Position numbers and translations under genes: made by a program | Shown here: in pieces, positions 35,147-42,870 of the stretch | Position numbering within the stretch: position 1 is the stretch's first letter | How the letters are laid out: every line of letters starts with the position of its first letter | Assembly (NCBI GenBank): GCA_017438745.1 | Contig: JAFRUS010000039.1 | Location: 1-64,000 of the forward strand | DNA: 64,000 nucleotides | Reading direction: 5' to 3' | Origin: Oscillospiraceae bacterium | GTDB taxonomy: Bacteria > Bacillota > Clostridia > Oscillospirales > Ruminococcaceae | The notes under the pieces: generated by a model | Seen by the model: the letters and a program-made list of their open reading frames with translations, nothing else | Databases searched by the model: none | Told to the model about the DNA's origin: nothing

Positions 35147-37945
35147 TTACTTTGTTTCACAAAGATACAGATTAATCTTGTTTTGAATTACTTTGGCTGT
35201 ATCTTCAGCTGTACTATCACCATTATAATACAACATCAATTCTTCATAAATTACATTATTTATACGTTCATTATTTCTGCTGGAAAAATGGACACCTTCT
35301 ATTAACGAACGAAGTGTATCCACAAATTCATCATCAGTCTTAACTTTTATCATTTCAAGTTCATTTTCAAACCGTTCCCGATTGACCGAAAAATTATTTC
35401 CTTCTTTTCCGTAATAGCCATCATTCTGATAAGATGTTATAAATTTCAGAAAATTCCAGCAAATATCTTTGTTTTTCGATGATGCAGAAATACTAACTGT
35501 ACATCCTGATTCGACATAAGAGTAATTATTAGTTCCAGATGGATAACCTTTTATAGAATGCAGTAATTCATCTGATGTTCTATACTTGTATACACTTCTA
35601 TTTATATTTGAAAAAGTTTCAAATAAATATCGTTCTCCGGAATAAAAATCAGACATATTGTTATTGGCGACATCAACGCCATATTCATTTATTTTCTCTA
35701 TAAGATCAATGAATTCCTGCGAGTCGAAATTCACCATGTTTTCATTTAAATCAATAAAATCAGGATTGTTAGATAAATTCAAGGCATTACTTAACGAATC
35801 CTTCTTCATATTGCCAAATGCAGGAATATCCGAATTAGATGCGATATAGTTAATAAATTCGTTATAATCCCAACCATAGGTAATGTTTTGATCAATATCA
35901 TATCTGGTAATTATGGTGTTTAGTTTAAAATTAACAGGAAAAGCATACAGACATTTATTAACACAAGAAGCGTCTAAAACGTTAATCAAATAATCGTTTT
36001 CGTCAAAATCTGAATCTTCTTTTATAAGATCATTTAAATCACAAAACGCACCTGATCTTTCAAGATTAAAAAATTCTGAATTACAATCGCTGACAAGAAC
36101 TATATCTGGTAAAGTATTGTTTATATAGTCTTTTTCCAAAGAAATATAGTTTCCATTTTCATCTTCAACAATGGAATAAGCTTCTGTTCTGATTTCAATA
36201 TCATCATACAGTTTCTTAAAATCCTCAATAAATGGTCTGAAAGATTTATTACTTACATCCGATTCAGACACCGCAATTGTAATAATTCTTTTTTCAGATG
36301 TATCTTCCTTTTTTTCTTTATAAATATAAAGTTTATTTCCATCAACTATAACAAAACCAGACTGATTTCCTATAACAGCATCTACATTTACAGCATCGAC
36401 TGACAAATCTAAAATGGCATTTCCACTCTTATTATCATAGTTAATACCATATAGTAATCCTTTGTAAATCGCATATATATCGTTTAATGCATCTCCACAC
36501 ACAAACTGTACTTCACTTGTAATTCCATCAAAAATCACTTCATTTATATTCATCGGATCAATTATTTTATTATCTCTTATTTCAGCGATATAATATTTGT
36601 TTTTCTCATTATAAACAATAATCATCCTTTCTTTGATTTTAAAAACATTACACACTTCTCTGCCATTCATTTCTACTGATTTCAAATCACCGTCATCAGT
36701 AATGTATAATTCATCTGTATCAAATATGCAGATTTTATCTCCTGCATAAAACACATCAGAATTCACATCAAATCTATTGTCGATATTTATAACTCTTTCA
36801 CCATTGTAATTCGAAATATAGTCCATTCCATAATCAGTAAACATCGGATAATAGAAATTTTCCCTGTTATCCTCCTCTGTAATTGTTCCGTTATCATCAA
36901 TAGAAAAAGTAAGATCAATATATCCATCAAAAGTTTTAATATATGAAAATCTGAGATCATTACATTCGATTATATGATAAACTTCTCCTGTATCCAACTG
37001 ATCTTCTTCCGAAATATCATATAAAAGTTCCTGAACTGAATTTTCAGTATTAAACCTAAAAACTTTACTTATTCCATCAAATAAATACATATGATTTTTG
37101 TCTTTTCCAGAATACAACGTACAATCTCCGTCCAAATTTACGGAGTATTCTGATCTTCCAGCTTCAACGTCTACCACTGTAGCTATTGTCTCATCACTTT
37201 CAGAGCTGTATTTTCCAATTATAACAGACCCATCATCGTTCACAGTCAAAAATTCAGGCATATCAACATCAATATCTGTTATTACTTTTTTTAATTCATA
37301 TTCTTTATTCAGAATATATAGATAAGGTTTATAACGCTTTGCTCCAGCTGATGATGCAATTTCAAATGAAGCAATATATATATACGATTTATCAGCTGTT
37401 ACAGCCGAAAAAAACATTTTTGTATAATCGTAGTTTAATACAGAATCCAGATTTTTTATTATTACATCATCATTATCGGTATCTCTTTCAAATATGAAAT
37501 TTTTCTGATTATCGGTAACTGACAACCCATAAATCTTATCATCATAACTACATGTATAACGTATTCTACCCAAAGTTTCAAGCTGCTTATCAGGCGATTC
37601 TGCCGAATCGGTATATTTACAGCCTCGTGCATAAAATTCTCCGTTGACATAATTATAAGGGCCATATACATAGTCTTTTGACACAGAACAGGAATTGATA
37701 ATCTCCTTGTTTTCAACAGAGATTTCATTCACTATACCTTTACAACCTTGTGCAGCTCCTAACACATGTAATTTATTATTATCGTAATATGAGTTCTCCA
37801 AAACTTCATAATACTCAGATAATTCTGATTCAGATACAGTATAATCTTTCATAGACTGAATAAGTTCATTTTTATCATATGATTTATCTTTACTGCACCC
37901 GGAAAGAACAAAAGCAAGGCCAATAAATATAATTATTTTCTTCAT
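35147..37945 (-). CDS. Large lipoprotein with C-terminal solute-binding domain
   Basis: A lipoprotein signal ends at LSGC (Cys at about residue 17). Residues about 30-540 are beta-rich and look like a propeller-type domain, with many short strands and Asp/Asn turns. Residues about 550-932 resemble extracellular solute-binding proteins of the sugar ABC type (IITIAVSESDVSNKSF, LPDIVLVSDCNSEFF, YAFPVNFKLNTIITRYD, then INEYGVDVA). The fusion of a long N-terminal beta domain to a binding domain is unusual. It lies in the agr operon with a permease-like gene, so a cell-surface sensing or uptake role is possible. The ligand is unknown. Confidence 0.78.
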   Translation of the reverse strand: MKKIIIFIGLAFVLSGCSKDKSYDKNELIQSMKDYTVSESELSEYYEVLENSYYDNNKLHVLGAAQGCKGIVNEISVENKEIINSCSVSKDYVYGPYNYVNGEFYARGCKYTDSAESPDKQLETLGRIRYTCSYDDKIYGLSVTDNQKNFIFERDTDNDDVIIKNLDSVLNYDYTKMFFSAVTADKSYIYIASFEIASSAGAKRYKPYLYILNKEYELKKVITDIDVDMPEFLTVNDDGSVIIGKYSSESDETIATVVDVEAGRSEYSVNLDGDCTLYSGKDKNHMYLFDGISKVFRFNTENSVQELLYDISEEDQLDTGEVYHIIECNDLRFSYIKTFDGYIDLTFSIDDNGTITEEDNRENFYYPMFTDYGMDYISNYNGERVINIDNRFDVNSDVFYAGDKICIFDTDELYITDDGDLKSVEMNGREVCNVFKIKERMIIVYNEKNKYYIAEIRDNKIIDPMNINEVIFDGITSEVQFVCGDALNDIYAIYKGLLYGINYDNKSGNAILDLSVDAVNVDAVIGNQSGFVIVDGNKLYIYKEKKEDTSEKRIITIAVSESDVSNKSFRPFIEDFKKLYDDIEIRTEAYSIVEDENGNYISLEKDYINNTLPDIVLVSDCNSEFFNLERSGAFCDLNDLIKEDSDFDENDYLINVLDASCVNKCLYAFPVNFKLNTIITRYDIDQNITYGWDYNEFINYIASNSDIPAFGNMKKDSLSNALNLSNNPDFIDLNENMVNFDSQEFIDLIEKINEYGVDVANNNMSDFYSGERYLFETFSNINRSVYKYRTSDELLHSIKGYPSGTNNYSYVESGCTVSISASSKNKDICWNFLKFITSYQNDGYYGKEGNNFSVNRERFENELEMIKVKTDDEFVDTLRSLIEGVHFSSRNNERINNVIYEELMLYYNGDSTAEDTAKVIQNKINLYLCETK

Positions 37946-38027
37946 CGCTAGTCTCCTCTAAAACACAACTAAGCGAAATGTATAAAAACAAATCGCTTAG
38001 CTTAAACATTTATAAAATTCAGAAAGA

Positions 38028-38588
38028 TTACGGTATTGTTGTATATGAACCTGAACTATCAGGACTCCATGCACCTGTAACGGTACCTTCGGATTTCATA
38101 CCCAACGCTGCATGATGATATCCGCTTTCTCTAACTAAATTTGTAATCAAGTATGTACCAGTATAGCTTGGTAAAGAAACTTTCTTTATAGCTGAACTCG
38201 TTCCCGTCTGATTGGTACAATAAACTGACTGTTCCGCTGAATAATAGTTACCGGCATCACAATACGAAGCAAAATCTGATCTGTAAGTATCGGTTACTCC
38301 GTATATTCCAACAACAGGGGTATAATAGTAGTTAGTAACTGATGAAACATAAAGATAAATTGAAGAAGTATTTTCTTTATATCGAGAATACCTATCAACA
38401 AAATACATCGTTTCATAATTAATGCTGTTAGCTTTAACTATTACCAGATTATCAGAAGTTTCACTGCCGCCATGCATTGGCATACTGAAATTCGAATCAT
38501 GCGTTGATGCTGATACAGCAGATACACTTCCCGTAGCTATTGAACCCATCATTAATACTGCTAATAATTTTGAAATTACCTTTTTCAT
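38028..38588 (-). CDS. Small secreted protein, DUF2712-like
   Basis: A signal peptide (about 1-28, MKKVISKLLAVLMMGSIATG) leads to a mature protein of about 158 residues rich in Tyr, Ser and Thr. It contains SSIYLYVSSVTNYYYTPV and SGYHHAALGMKSEGTVTGAW. The layout recalls DUF2712 proteins found in bacteriocin-type transport operons; this resemblance is uncertain. The ATG at 38588 has GGAGG 7 nt upstream, so the longer frame to 38654 is rejected. It directly follows agrD. It could be an effector exported under quorum control. Confidence 0.7.
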   Translation of the reverse strand: MKKVISKLLAVLMMGSIATGSVSAVSASTHDSNFSMPMHGGSETSDNLVIVKANSINYETMYFVDRYSRYKENTSSIYLYVSSVTNYYYTPVVGIYGVTDTYRSDFASYCDAGNYYSAEQSVYCTNQTGTSSAIKKVSLPSYTGTYLITNLVRESGYHHAALGMKSEGTVTGAWSPDSSGSYTTIP

Positions 38589-38641
38589 TGTGATCCTCCA
38601 TATCATTCGTCGATACTGTATGCTAGCAATACAGTATCTTT

Positions 38642-38782
38642 TCACTTTCTGCAAATGCGTACAGGTTCTTTAGGCTGATGCATTCCGCACACTGATACAG
38701 AACCAAATGCGATATCAGCCATTGCACCTGCTAGCTTTTTTAAAGCCTTGGCTGCCAGTTTATCCTTTTCGTTTGCTTTCAT
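38642..38782 (-). CDS. agrD: AgrD-like cyclic autoinducer peptide precursor (46 residues)
   Basis: This short frame encodes a 46-residue peptide. It has an amphipathic, Lys- and Ala-rich leader (ALKKLAGAMADIA), a core around VCGMHQPKEP and a short charged tail. The Cys followed within a few residues by a Q-P-K-E-P motif is characteristic of clostridial AgrD precursors, in which AgrB forms a thiolactone on that Cys and cuts before the Pro-Lys segment. GAGGTG lies 9 nt before the ATG. It is the first gene of the operon that ends with agrB-agrA-agrC, 5 kb away, rather than beside agrB as usual. The exact ring size cannot be read from sequence. Confidence 0.85.
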   Translation of the reverse strand: MKANEKDKLAAKALKKLAGAMADIAFGSVSVCGMHQPKEPVRICRK

Positions 38783-38872
38783 TATCCTGTTCACCTCACA
38801 TCATAATGTAACCATCTGCAGCTGTTACTGATTTTTCAACAACAAAATTAACCGATTAGGTTGTCTGTCACT

Positions 38873-38901
38873 ATTATATTCCCGACATAATTCCTTGTAA
38901 A
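38873..38901 (-). promoter_or_regulatory. Promoter of the agr operon
   Basis: Minus-strand TTTACA (38901-38896) and TATAAT (38878-38873) with 17-bp spacing, 91 bp upstream of agrD. Nothing else was recognised in the 38783-39151 divergent region. Confidence 0.7.
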
Positions 38902-39151
38902 TAAAATCTGCATGAAACATATATTTCAAGCCTGAATTTTCTTTTTGAACAGTATTACGAACCTATTTTATTGTTTATCAATAATTTAATCAACTAATAC
39001 AGGTCATAGGAATCAAGATATCGACATTTCAGTTTCACATTTCGGTACTAGACAAGCAAATATATTAACCTTGTATCGAAATATTGTTATTATCAATGTT
39101 AAGCAACTAAAATTTGATATAATTACTGAAAGAATTCAATTACATGCCGGG

Positions 39152-39556
39152 GTGAGAAAAATCAAAAATTACACAGATGAATCAATCAGACAGCACTTCG
39201 GTGGAATTCTGTCTGAACTAAGAAACGATAAGGGATTAAATCAAAACGAACTTGCCAAGCACTTCAATTTAAGTAAAAGCTCTATAGCGCACTATGAACA
39301 AGGAGATAATTTTCCTTCTCCAAGTGTAGTTGCTGGTATATCAGAGTTTTTTCACGTACCAATAGATTACCTATATGGGTTGATAACACATTCACTTGAA
39401 TACGAAAAACTTAACGAGAACTTCACTCAAAATTATACATATGGAGATATTCTAAAAATCTTATCAAAAATGAAACCACAAGAGCGAGAACATATGATTT
39501 CGGAAATCATGTATATTATGTCATATTACAAAAATGGTCCTTACAATATGAAATAG
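39152..39556 (+). CDS. XRE-family regulator divergent from the agr operon
   Basis: A Cro/CI helix-turn-helix (LNQNELAKHFNLSKSSIAHY) is followed by a helix with FFHVPIDYLYG, typical of SinR-like regulators, and a C-terminal region of about 45 residues. The open frame runs back to an ATG at 39071, but a TATAAT at 39118-39123 lies inside that extension, favouring a start near the GTG at 39152. An ATC with a GGGGTGAG upstream is a further possibility. Being divergent from agrD it may control the agr operon; this is inference. Confidence 0.75.
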   Translation: MRKIKNYTDESIRQHFGGILSELRNDKGLNQNELAKHFNLSKSSIAHYEQGDNFPSPSVVAGISEFFHVPIDYLYGLITHSLEYEKLNENFTQNYTYGDILKILSKMKPQEREHMISEIMYIMSYYKNGPYNMK

Positions 39557-39581
39557 CTAATAGTTATCATATTTAAGAAAC

Positions 39582-39625
39582 ACCCCTTAAACAGATTACA
39601 TCAGCACATCTGCTTAAGGGGTATC
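39582..39625 (+). terminator. Terminator of the XRE gene
   Basis: Stem ACCCCTTAA-CAGA / TCTG-TTAAGGGGT with a loop of about 14 nt and a T-rich tail. Confidence 0.8.
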
Positions 39626-39637
39626 TGTTTTATATTC

Positions 39638-39711
39638 CTAAACTGCCTCGTTGTAATACTGTATAAGAACTGGCGTTGTAAGATGATCAACTTCTATGCT
39701 TTTCGCCCTTG
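39638..39711 (-). pseudogene. Fragment of a SpeE-like gene 3' end
   Basis: Reading the minus strand gives KSIEVDHLTTPVLIQYYNEA followed by Val and a stop. This matches the C-terminus of the intact SpeE-like protein at 40873 (ESIEVNHLTKPVLIQYYNEA), with about 80% DNA identity over some 65 bp. Only the last 23 or so codons remain and no start is available. The fragment and the intact 3' end bracket the DUF3800 cassette. Confidence 0.8.
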
Positions 39712-39732
39712 CCCAAAAAACAATTAAACAAA

Positions 39733-39762
39733 AAAACGGTGTGCTCATTTGCACACCGTTTT
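39733..39762. terminator. Terminator after the DUF3800 gene
   Basis: Stem AAAACGGTGTGC / GCACACCGTTTT with a 6-nt loop; A and T runs on both sides allow function in both directions. Confidence 0.85.
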
Positions 39763-39789
39763 TCACGCCATTTTGACAAGCTTGATATT

Positions 39790-40485
39790 TTATGGTAATT
39801 CGGTAATTACAAGATAATCATTGTTTTTTATAGAATCGATATCTTCTTTTTCAGCACAATGATACACATGATTGGCTATGATATCAGCAGCTCTGACAAG
39901 CGTTGTAGATGAAGAATTGCATAGTGTAACTACAAGGCCTTTCATATCCGGCAAAATAGGCGGAAAGAAATTCTGCCAGTTATCGTTGAATGTTCCGTAT
40001 TTATACTCACGCAGCAACCCTTCTGTCAGTTCATATCTGCCGTCTGTTGCTGTGGTATGTTCATCCGGATATACCCAAATGTTATTTATCTGCTTCGGAT
40101 CAATAACTTTTTCTTTTATTAGCTTTTGTAAAAGCGATTTAAGTCCTATTTTATATGCATAGTCAAGGAAGCGCTGTTTACTTTTCTTGTGATTGAATAT
40201 ATTGATATTAAGCTGATTCTGTCTGATAACTACAGCGAATTTATAATAATTATTCAATGAACGATATAATTTTGATTTTTCCTTATTACTTACTCTTGAT
40301 GCCTTTAACTCATCGGTTTTATTATATTTTTTTGAAAGCCTTATAGCTTTTTCAGCTGTAAGGTATTTTCTTTGCGCTATGTCTTTTTCTTCTTTACCGA
40401 TAAACAGAATACCGCCAAAAACATAATAATTATTGTGAACATAGTCGAGAACACCTGATTCATCGGAGTAAACAAAAAGATCCAA
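39790..40485 (-). CDS. DUF3800 domain protein
   Basis: The N-terminal motif VYSDESG and the C-terminal LVRAADIIANHVYH, together with the conserved internal IWVYPDEHT, match the DUF3800 family, thought to adopt an RNase H-like fold with acidic catalytic residues. The start is TTG at 40485, supported by GAGGTG 8 nt upstream. A consensus promoter, a structured leader and a terminator hairpin lie in the 120 bp before it, so the gene is probably expressed by read-through or attenuation. DUF3800 proteins occur in defence and mobile loci; the activity is not proven. Confidence 0.9.
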   Translation of the reverse strand: MDLFVYSDESGVLDYVHNNYYVFGGILFIGKEEKDIAQRKYLTAEKAIRLSKKYNKTDELKASRVSNKEKSKLYRSLNNYYKFAVVIRQNQLNINIFNHKKSKQRFLDYAYKIGLKSLLQKLIKEKVIDPKQINNIWVYPDEHTTATDGRYELTEGLLREYKYGTFNDNWQNFFPPILPDMKGLVVTLCNSSSTTLVRAADIIANHVYHCAEKEDIDSIKNNDYLVITELP

Positions 40486-40503
40486 TAGTGTTTCACCTCA
40501 ATA

Positions 40504-40607
40504 CAAAAAGAAAAGCCACCCTGAGGTGGCTCCCCTATGGCCGACGACATTACATGTCGCTTAAACGTTAATTCGGTTTCATAGGTATACAGCGTATTTC
40601 TACCTGC
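40504..40607 (-). ncRNA. Structured leader RNA of the DUF3800 gene (DUF3800-motif-like)
   Basis: From the promoter at 40642-40614 the transcript should start near 40607. It contains nested stems: CCTATG (40585-40580) with CATAGG (40539-40534), CCGA (40576-40573) with TCGG (40544-40541), and CGACAT/ATGTCG with a 3-nt loop (40559-40545). A GC-rich hairpin AGCCACC/GGTGGCT (40531-40514) with a U-rich tract then forms an intrinsic terminator, 19 nt before the DUF3800 start. Conserved RNA motifs upstream of DUF3800 genes have been described from comparative genomics (Weinberg and colleagues); assignment to one of them is not checked. Confidence 0.75.
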
Positions 40608-40613
40608 AATTAT

Positions 40614-40642
40614 ATTGTACCACATTTTTCTTTCCGCGTCAA
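40614..40642 (-). promoter_or_regulatory. Promoter of the DUF3800 leader RNA
   Basis: Minus-strand TTGACG (40642-40637) and TACAAT (40619-40614) with 17-bp spacing. Confidence 0.8.
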
Positions 40643-40712
40643 TAGAACGGATGTCATTATCACCTCTTATTTCAGTGACGAGCAATAAAGCTTTTACCCA
40701 CGGACGTCGTGG

Positions 40713-40847
40713 AAAAAGCTGTTCATAATGAACAGCTTTTTTCAATAGTAATAGGTGAGTCTGAAAGACACACCTATTTCATTTTTACAGGCAGCGGCTT
40801 GGCCGCTGCCATATTAATTGCTGGTTAGGCTACAAATCGTAACCAGC
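40713..40847. other. Run of four consecutive strong hairpins
   Basis: Hairpins are AAAAAGCTGTTC / GAACAGCTTTTT (40713-40741), AATAGGTG-A-GTCT / AGAC-A-CACCTATT (40750-40778), GGCAGCGGC / GCCGCTGCC (40790-40810) and GCTGGTTA / TAACCAGC (40820-40847). The first has a T run on the plus strand. No reading frame is supported here. The region may be a structured RNA on either strand or the end of the SpeE-like transcript. Confidence 0.75.
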
Positions 40848-40872
40848 GCTAATATCAAAAGTTCACACTGAA

Positions 40873-42423
40873 TCATTCCCAGTCCCTTACCGCTTCATTG
40901 TAATACTGTATGAGAACCGGCTTGGTAAGATGATTGACTTCTATGCTTTCCACCCGTTCGTCCTTGCCGAAAATGAACAGCGATTCAAAATTTTCCTCGG
41001 AAAGATACCGTGTATCTTCCGGGAACGGATGCTTTTTCTTAAGTTCCGAAGCCGATGCCATGTGGAATCCCCAGTCGCCGAAGGCGGGAACTTCAAGATG
41101 ATAGGAACGTACTGAAAGTCCTTCGCTTTCCATGGTCTTCCCTATGCACCAGTAGGCTTTTTTCGCGTAGTAGGGCGAAGTTGACTGAACGTTCATCACG
41201 CCGCCTTCGTTCAGATGCGCTGCGCACAGACGGTAGAACACATTGGTATACAGCTTGTTGAGCGCCTCATTGTTCGGATCCGGAAGATCGACTATTATAA
41301 CGTCGAAACGTTCATCAGACTGTTCGAGATATTTATAAGCATCATCATTTATCACAGTTAGTCTTTCGTCGGAAAGAGATCCGCCGTTTACCTTAGTGAT
41401 CATGGGATCGGTACTGCACAGTTCCGTCATGCCAGGATCAAGGTCAACAAGAGTTATACGCGTTTCCGGATATTTTAAAAGCTCTCTCGCCGCCATTCCG
41501 TCGCCGCCGCCGAGAACGAGAACACTGTCGCAGTTTTCCGCACAGCTCATGGGTACATGAACAAGTGCCTCGTGATAACGGTATTCGTCGGATGTCGAAA
41601 ACTGAACGTTGCCGTCTATGTAAAGCCGAAGGTCATCCTTGTGTTTCGTTACAACGATCTTCTGATAGGCTGTCTGTTCGGAAAGGATCACTCTGTCGCG
41701 GTAAAGTCCACCTTCGATCATCTGACCGATGTTTTCCGAGCAGAACATTCCGCAGAGCATACATCCAAGCAGAAATGCCGCCGCGGTCTTGTATACCGAA
41801 GAATGTTTCAGTTTTTTCTGATATTTGAAAATGATAAGCGCCGCTGCTGTCAGGTTAAGTGCTCCCGACAGAAAACAGGTCGCAAAGTAACCGAGATGCG
41901 GAAGCAGGATCATCGGAAATGCCACTGATCCAACAAGTCCGCCGATGTAGTCAAATGAAAAAATAGACGAAAGTGTAAGTCTGAGTTCTTTTCTGTCCTC
42001 TTCGATAAGTCTCGTAAGCAGCGGTATTTCAAGGCCCGCCAGAGTACCTATCGCCAGAATTTCCGCATACATGACAAGCACATACGATTCAAGGTACAGA
42101 TTCGAAAGAAAGAGCATAAGCGAACAGGTACCGCCGATAACGCCTATCAGTATCTCCACCTTTGCAAAAGCTCCCCACAGATCCTTTTTTATGTACTTTG
42201 AAAGAAATGAACCTATTCCGAGTGCGAACATGTAAAGTCCGATGGTAACTGAGTACTGCAGAGTTGAATCGCCCACCAGATAGGAACTCACCGCACTGAT
42301 GATAAGCTCGTAGACCATGGAACAGCCCGAAATGAGCAGTGTGGTCAGCATGAGCAGACGGTATTCATTTTTCACTGTAGCCCTGATATCAGCCGTGTCC
42401 GCTTTCTGTGTGTTTTCCTGCAT
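40873..42423 (-). CDS. Membrane-bound spermidine synthase-like protein
   Basis: About seven membrane segments (residues 18-220) precede a SpeE-like aminopropyltransferase domain (about 250-490). The methyltransferase-fold motif is VLVLGGGDGMAARELL, with VDLDPGMTEL and VDLPDPNNEA lining the substrate site. Classic spermidine synthases are soluble and half this size; fused membrane versions recur in bacteria beside DUF350 and DUF4178 genes, as here. The product may be a polyamine or a modified lipid or protein; this is not known. The start overlaps the DUF350 stop. Confidence 0.88.
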   Translation of the reverse strand: MQENTQKADTADIRATVKNEYRLLMLTTLLISGCSMVYELIISAVSSYLVGDSTLQYSVTIGLYMFALGIGSFLSKYIKKDLWGAFAKVEILIGVIGGTCSLMLFLSNLYLESYVLVMYAEILAIGTLAGLEIPLLTRLIEEDRKELRLTLSSIFSFDYIGGLVGSVAFPMILLPHLGYFATCFLSGALNLTAAALIIFKYQKKLKHSSVYKTAAAFLLGCMLCGMFCSENIGQMIEGGLYRDRVILSEQTAYQKIVVTKHKDDLRLYIDGNVQFSTSDEYRYHEALVHVPMSCAENCDSVLVLGGGDGMAARELLKYPETRITLVDLDPGMTELCSTDPMITKVNGGSLSDERLTVINDDAYKYLEQSDERFDVIIVDLPDPNNEALNKLYTNVFYRLCAAHLNEGGVMNVQSTSPYYAKKAYWCIGKTMESEGLSVRSYHLEVPAFGDWGFHMASASELKKKHPFPEDTRYLSEENFESLFIFGKDERVESIEVNHLTKPVLIQYYNEAVRDWE

Positions 42424-42857
42424 CAGATGATCACTCCGCTTATGACAGCAGAAAGTCCGATGAAGATACCGGCCACCATTATGCCGGCTGCAGTATTGCC
42501 TTTCCCTATTTCCTCACTTAGTCTGTACTGCCTGTTTATTTTATCGATAACGATGTAGCCGAGCATGAAGAAGAGAATTCCTGCCACAAAGTAAAGAAGA
42601 CTGCTTACAATTCCTGTGGCAAGTGCCACGTCCAGAGCATCTTCCGCTTCCGGCGACGCAACTGCCGCCCGCAGGATTATTCCCACACTGATGTTCGTAC
42701 CGGCTGATACAAAACCGACCGCCTTGTTTCCTTTCTTTATTTCCTCCGGAAACGAACACGGAATGATCAGGTCGATAAGAAAATTGCCAAGTGCCATAAG
42801 AACTATTCCTATGCATGAATAAAGCGCTGCTTCTGCGAGATCAATAACCAAACTCAT
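42423..42857 (-). CDS. DUF350 family membrane protein
   Basis: The 144-residue protein has four membrane segments arranged as two repeats: GIVLMALGNFLIDLIIP with the following IKKGNKAVGFVSAGTNIS, and LGYIVIDKINRQYRLSEEIGKGNTAAGIMVAG. This internal duplication around K-G-N-x-A is the DUF350 signature. It sits between the DUF4178 gene and the SpeE-like gene in one operon and probably forms part of the same membrane process. Function is unknown. Confidence 0.9.
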   Translation of the reverse strand: MSLVIDLAEAALYSCIGIVLMALGNFLIDLIIPCSFPEEIKKGNKAVGFVSAGTNISVGIILRAAVASPEAEDALDVALATGIVSSLLYFVAGILFFMLGYIVIDKINRQYRLSEEIGKGNTAAGIMVAGIFIGLSAVISGVII

Positions 42858-42870
42858 AATGTCCCTCCTG

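Noticed and set aside
38902..39060. LytTR (AgrA) operator upstream of agrD
   Set aside because: A TACTGTTCA-like half-site near 38946-38954 was seen, but no second half-site at the expected spacing.
40377..40745. 122-residue minus-strand frame
   Set aside because: It overlaps the DUF3800 gene and its leader RNA, runs through a promoter and terminator, and has no recognisable domain.
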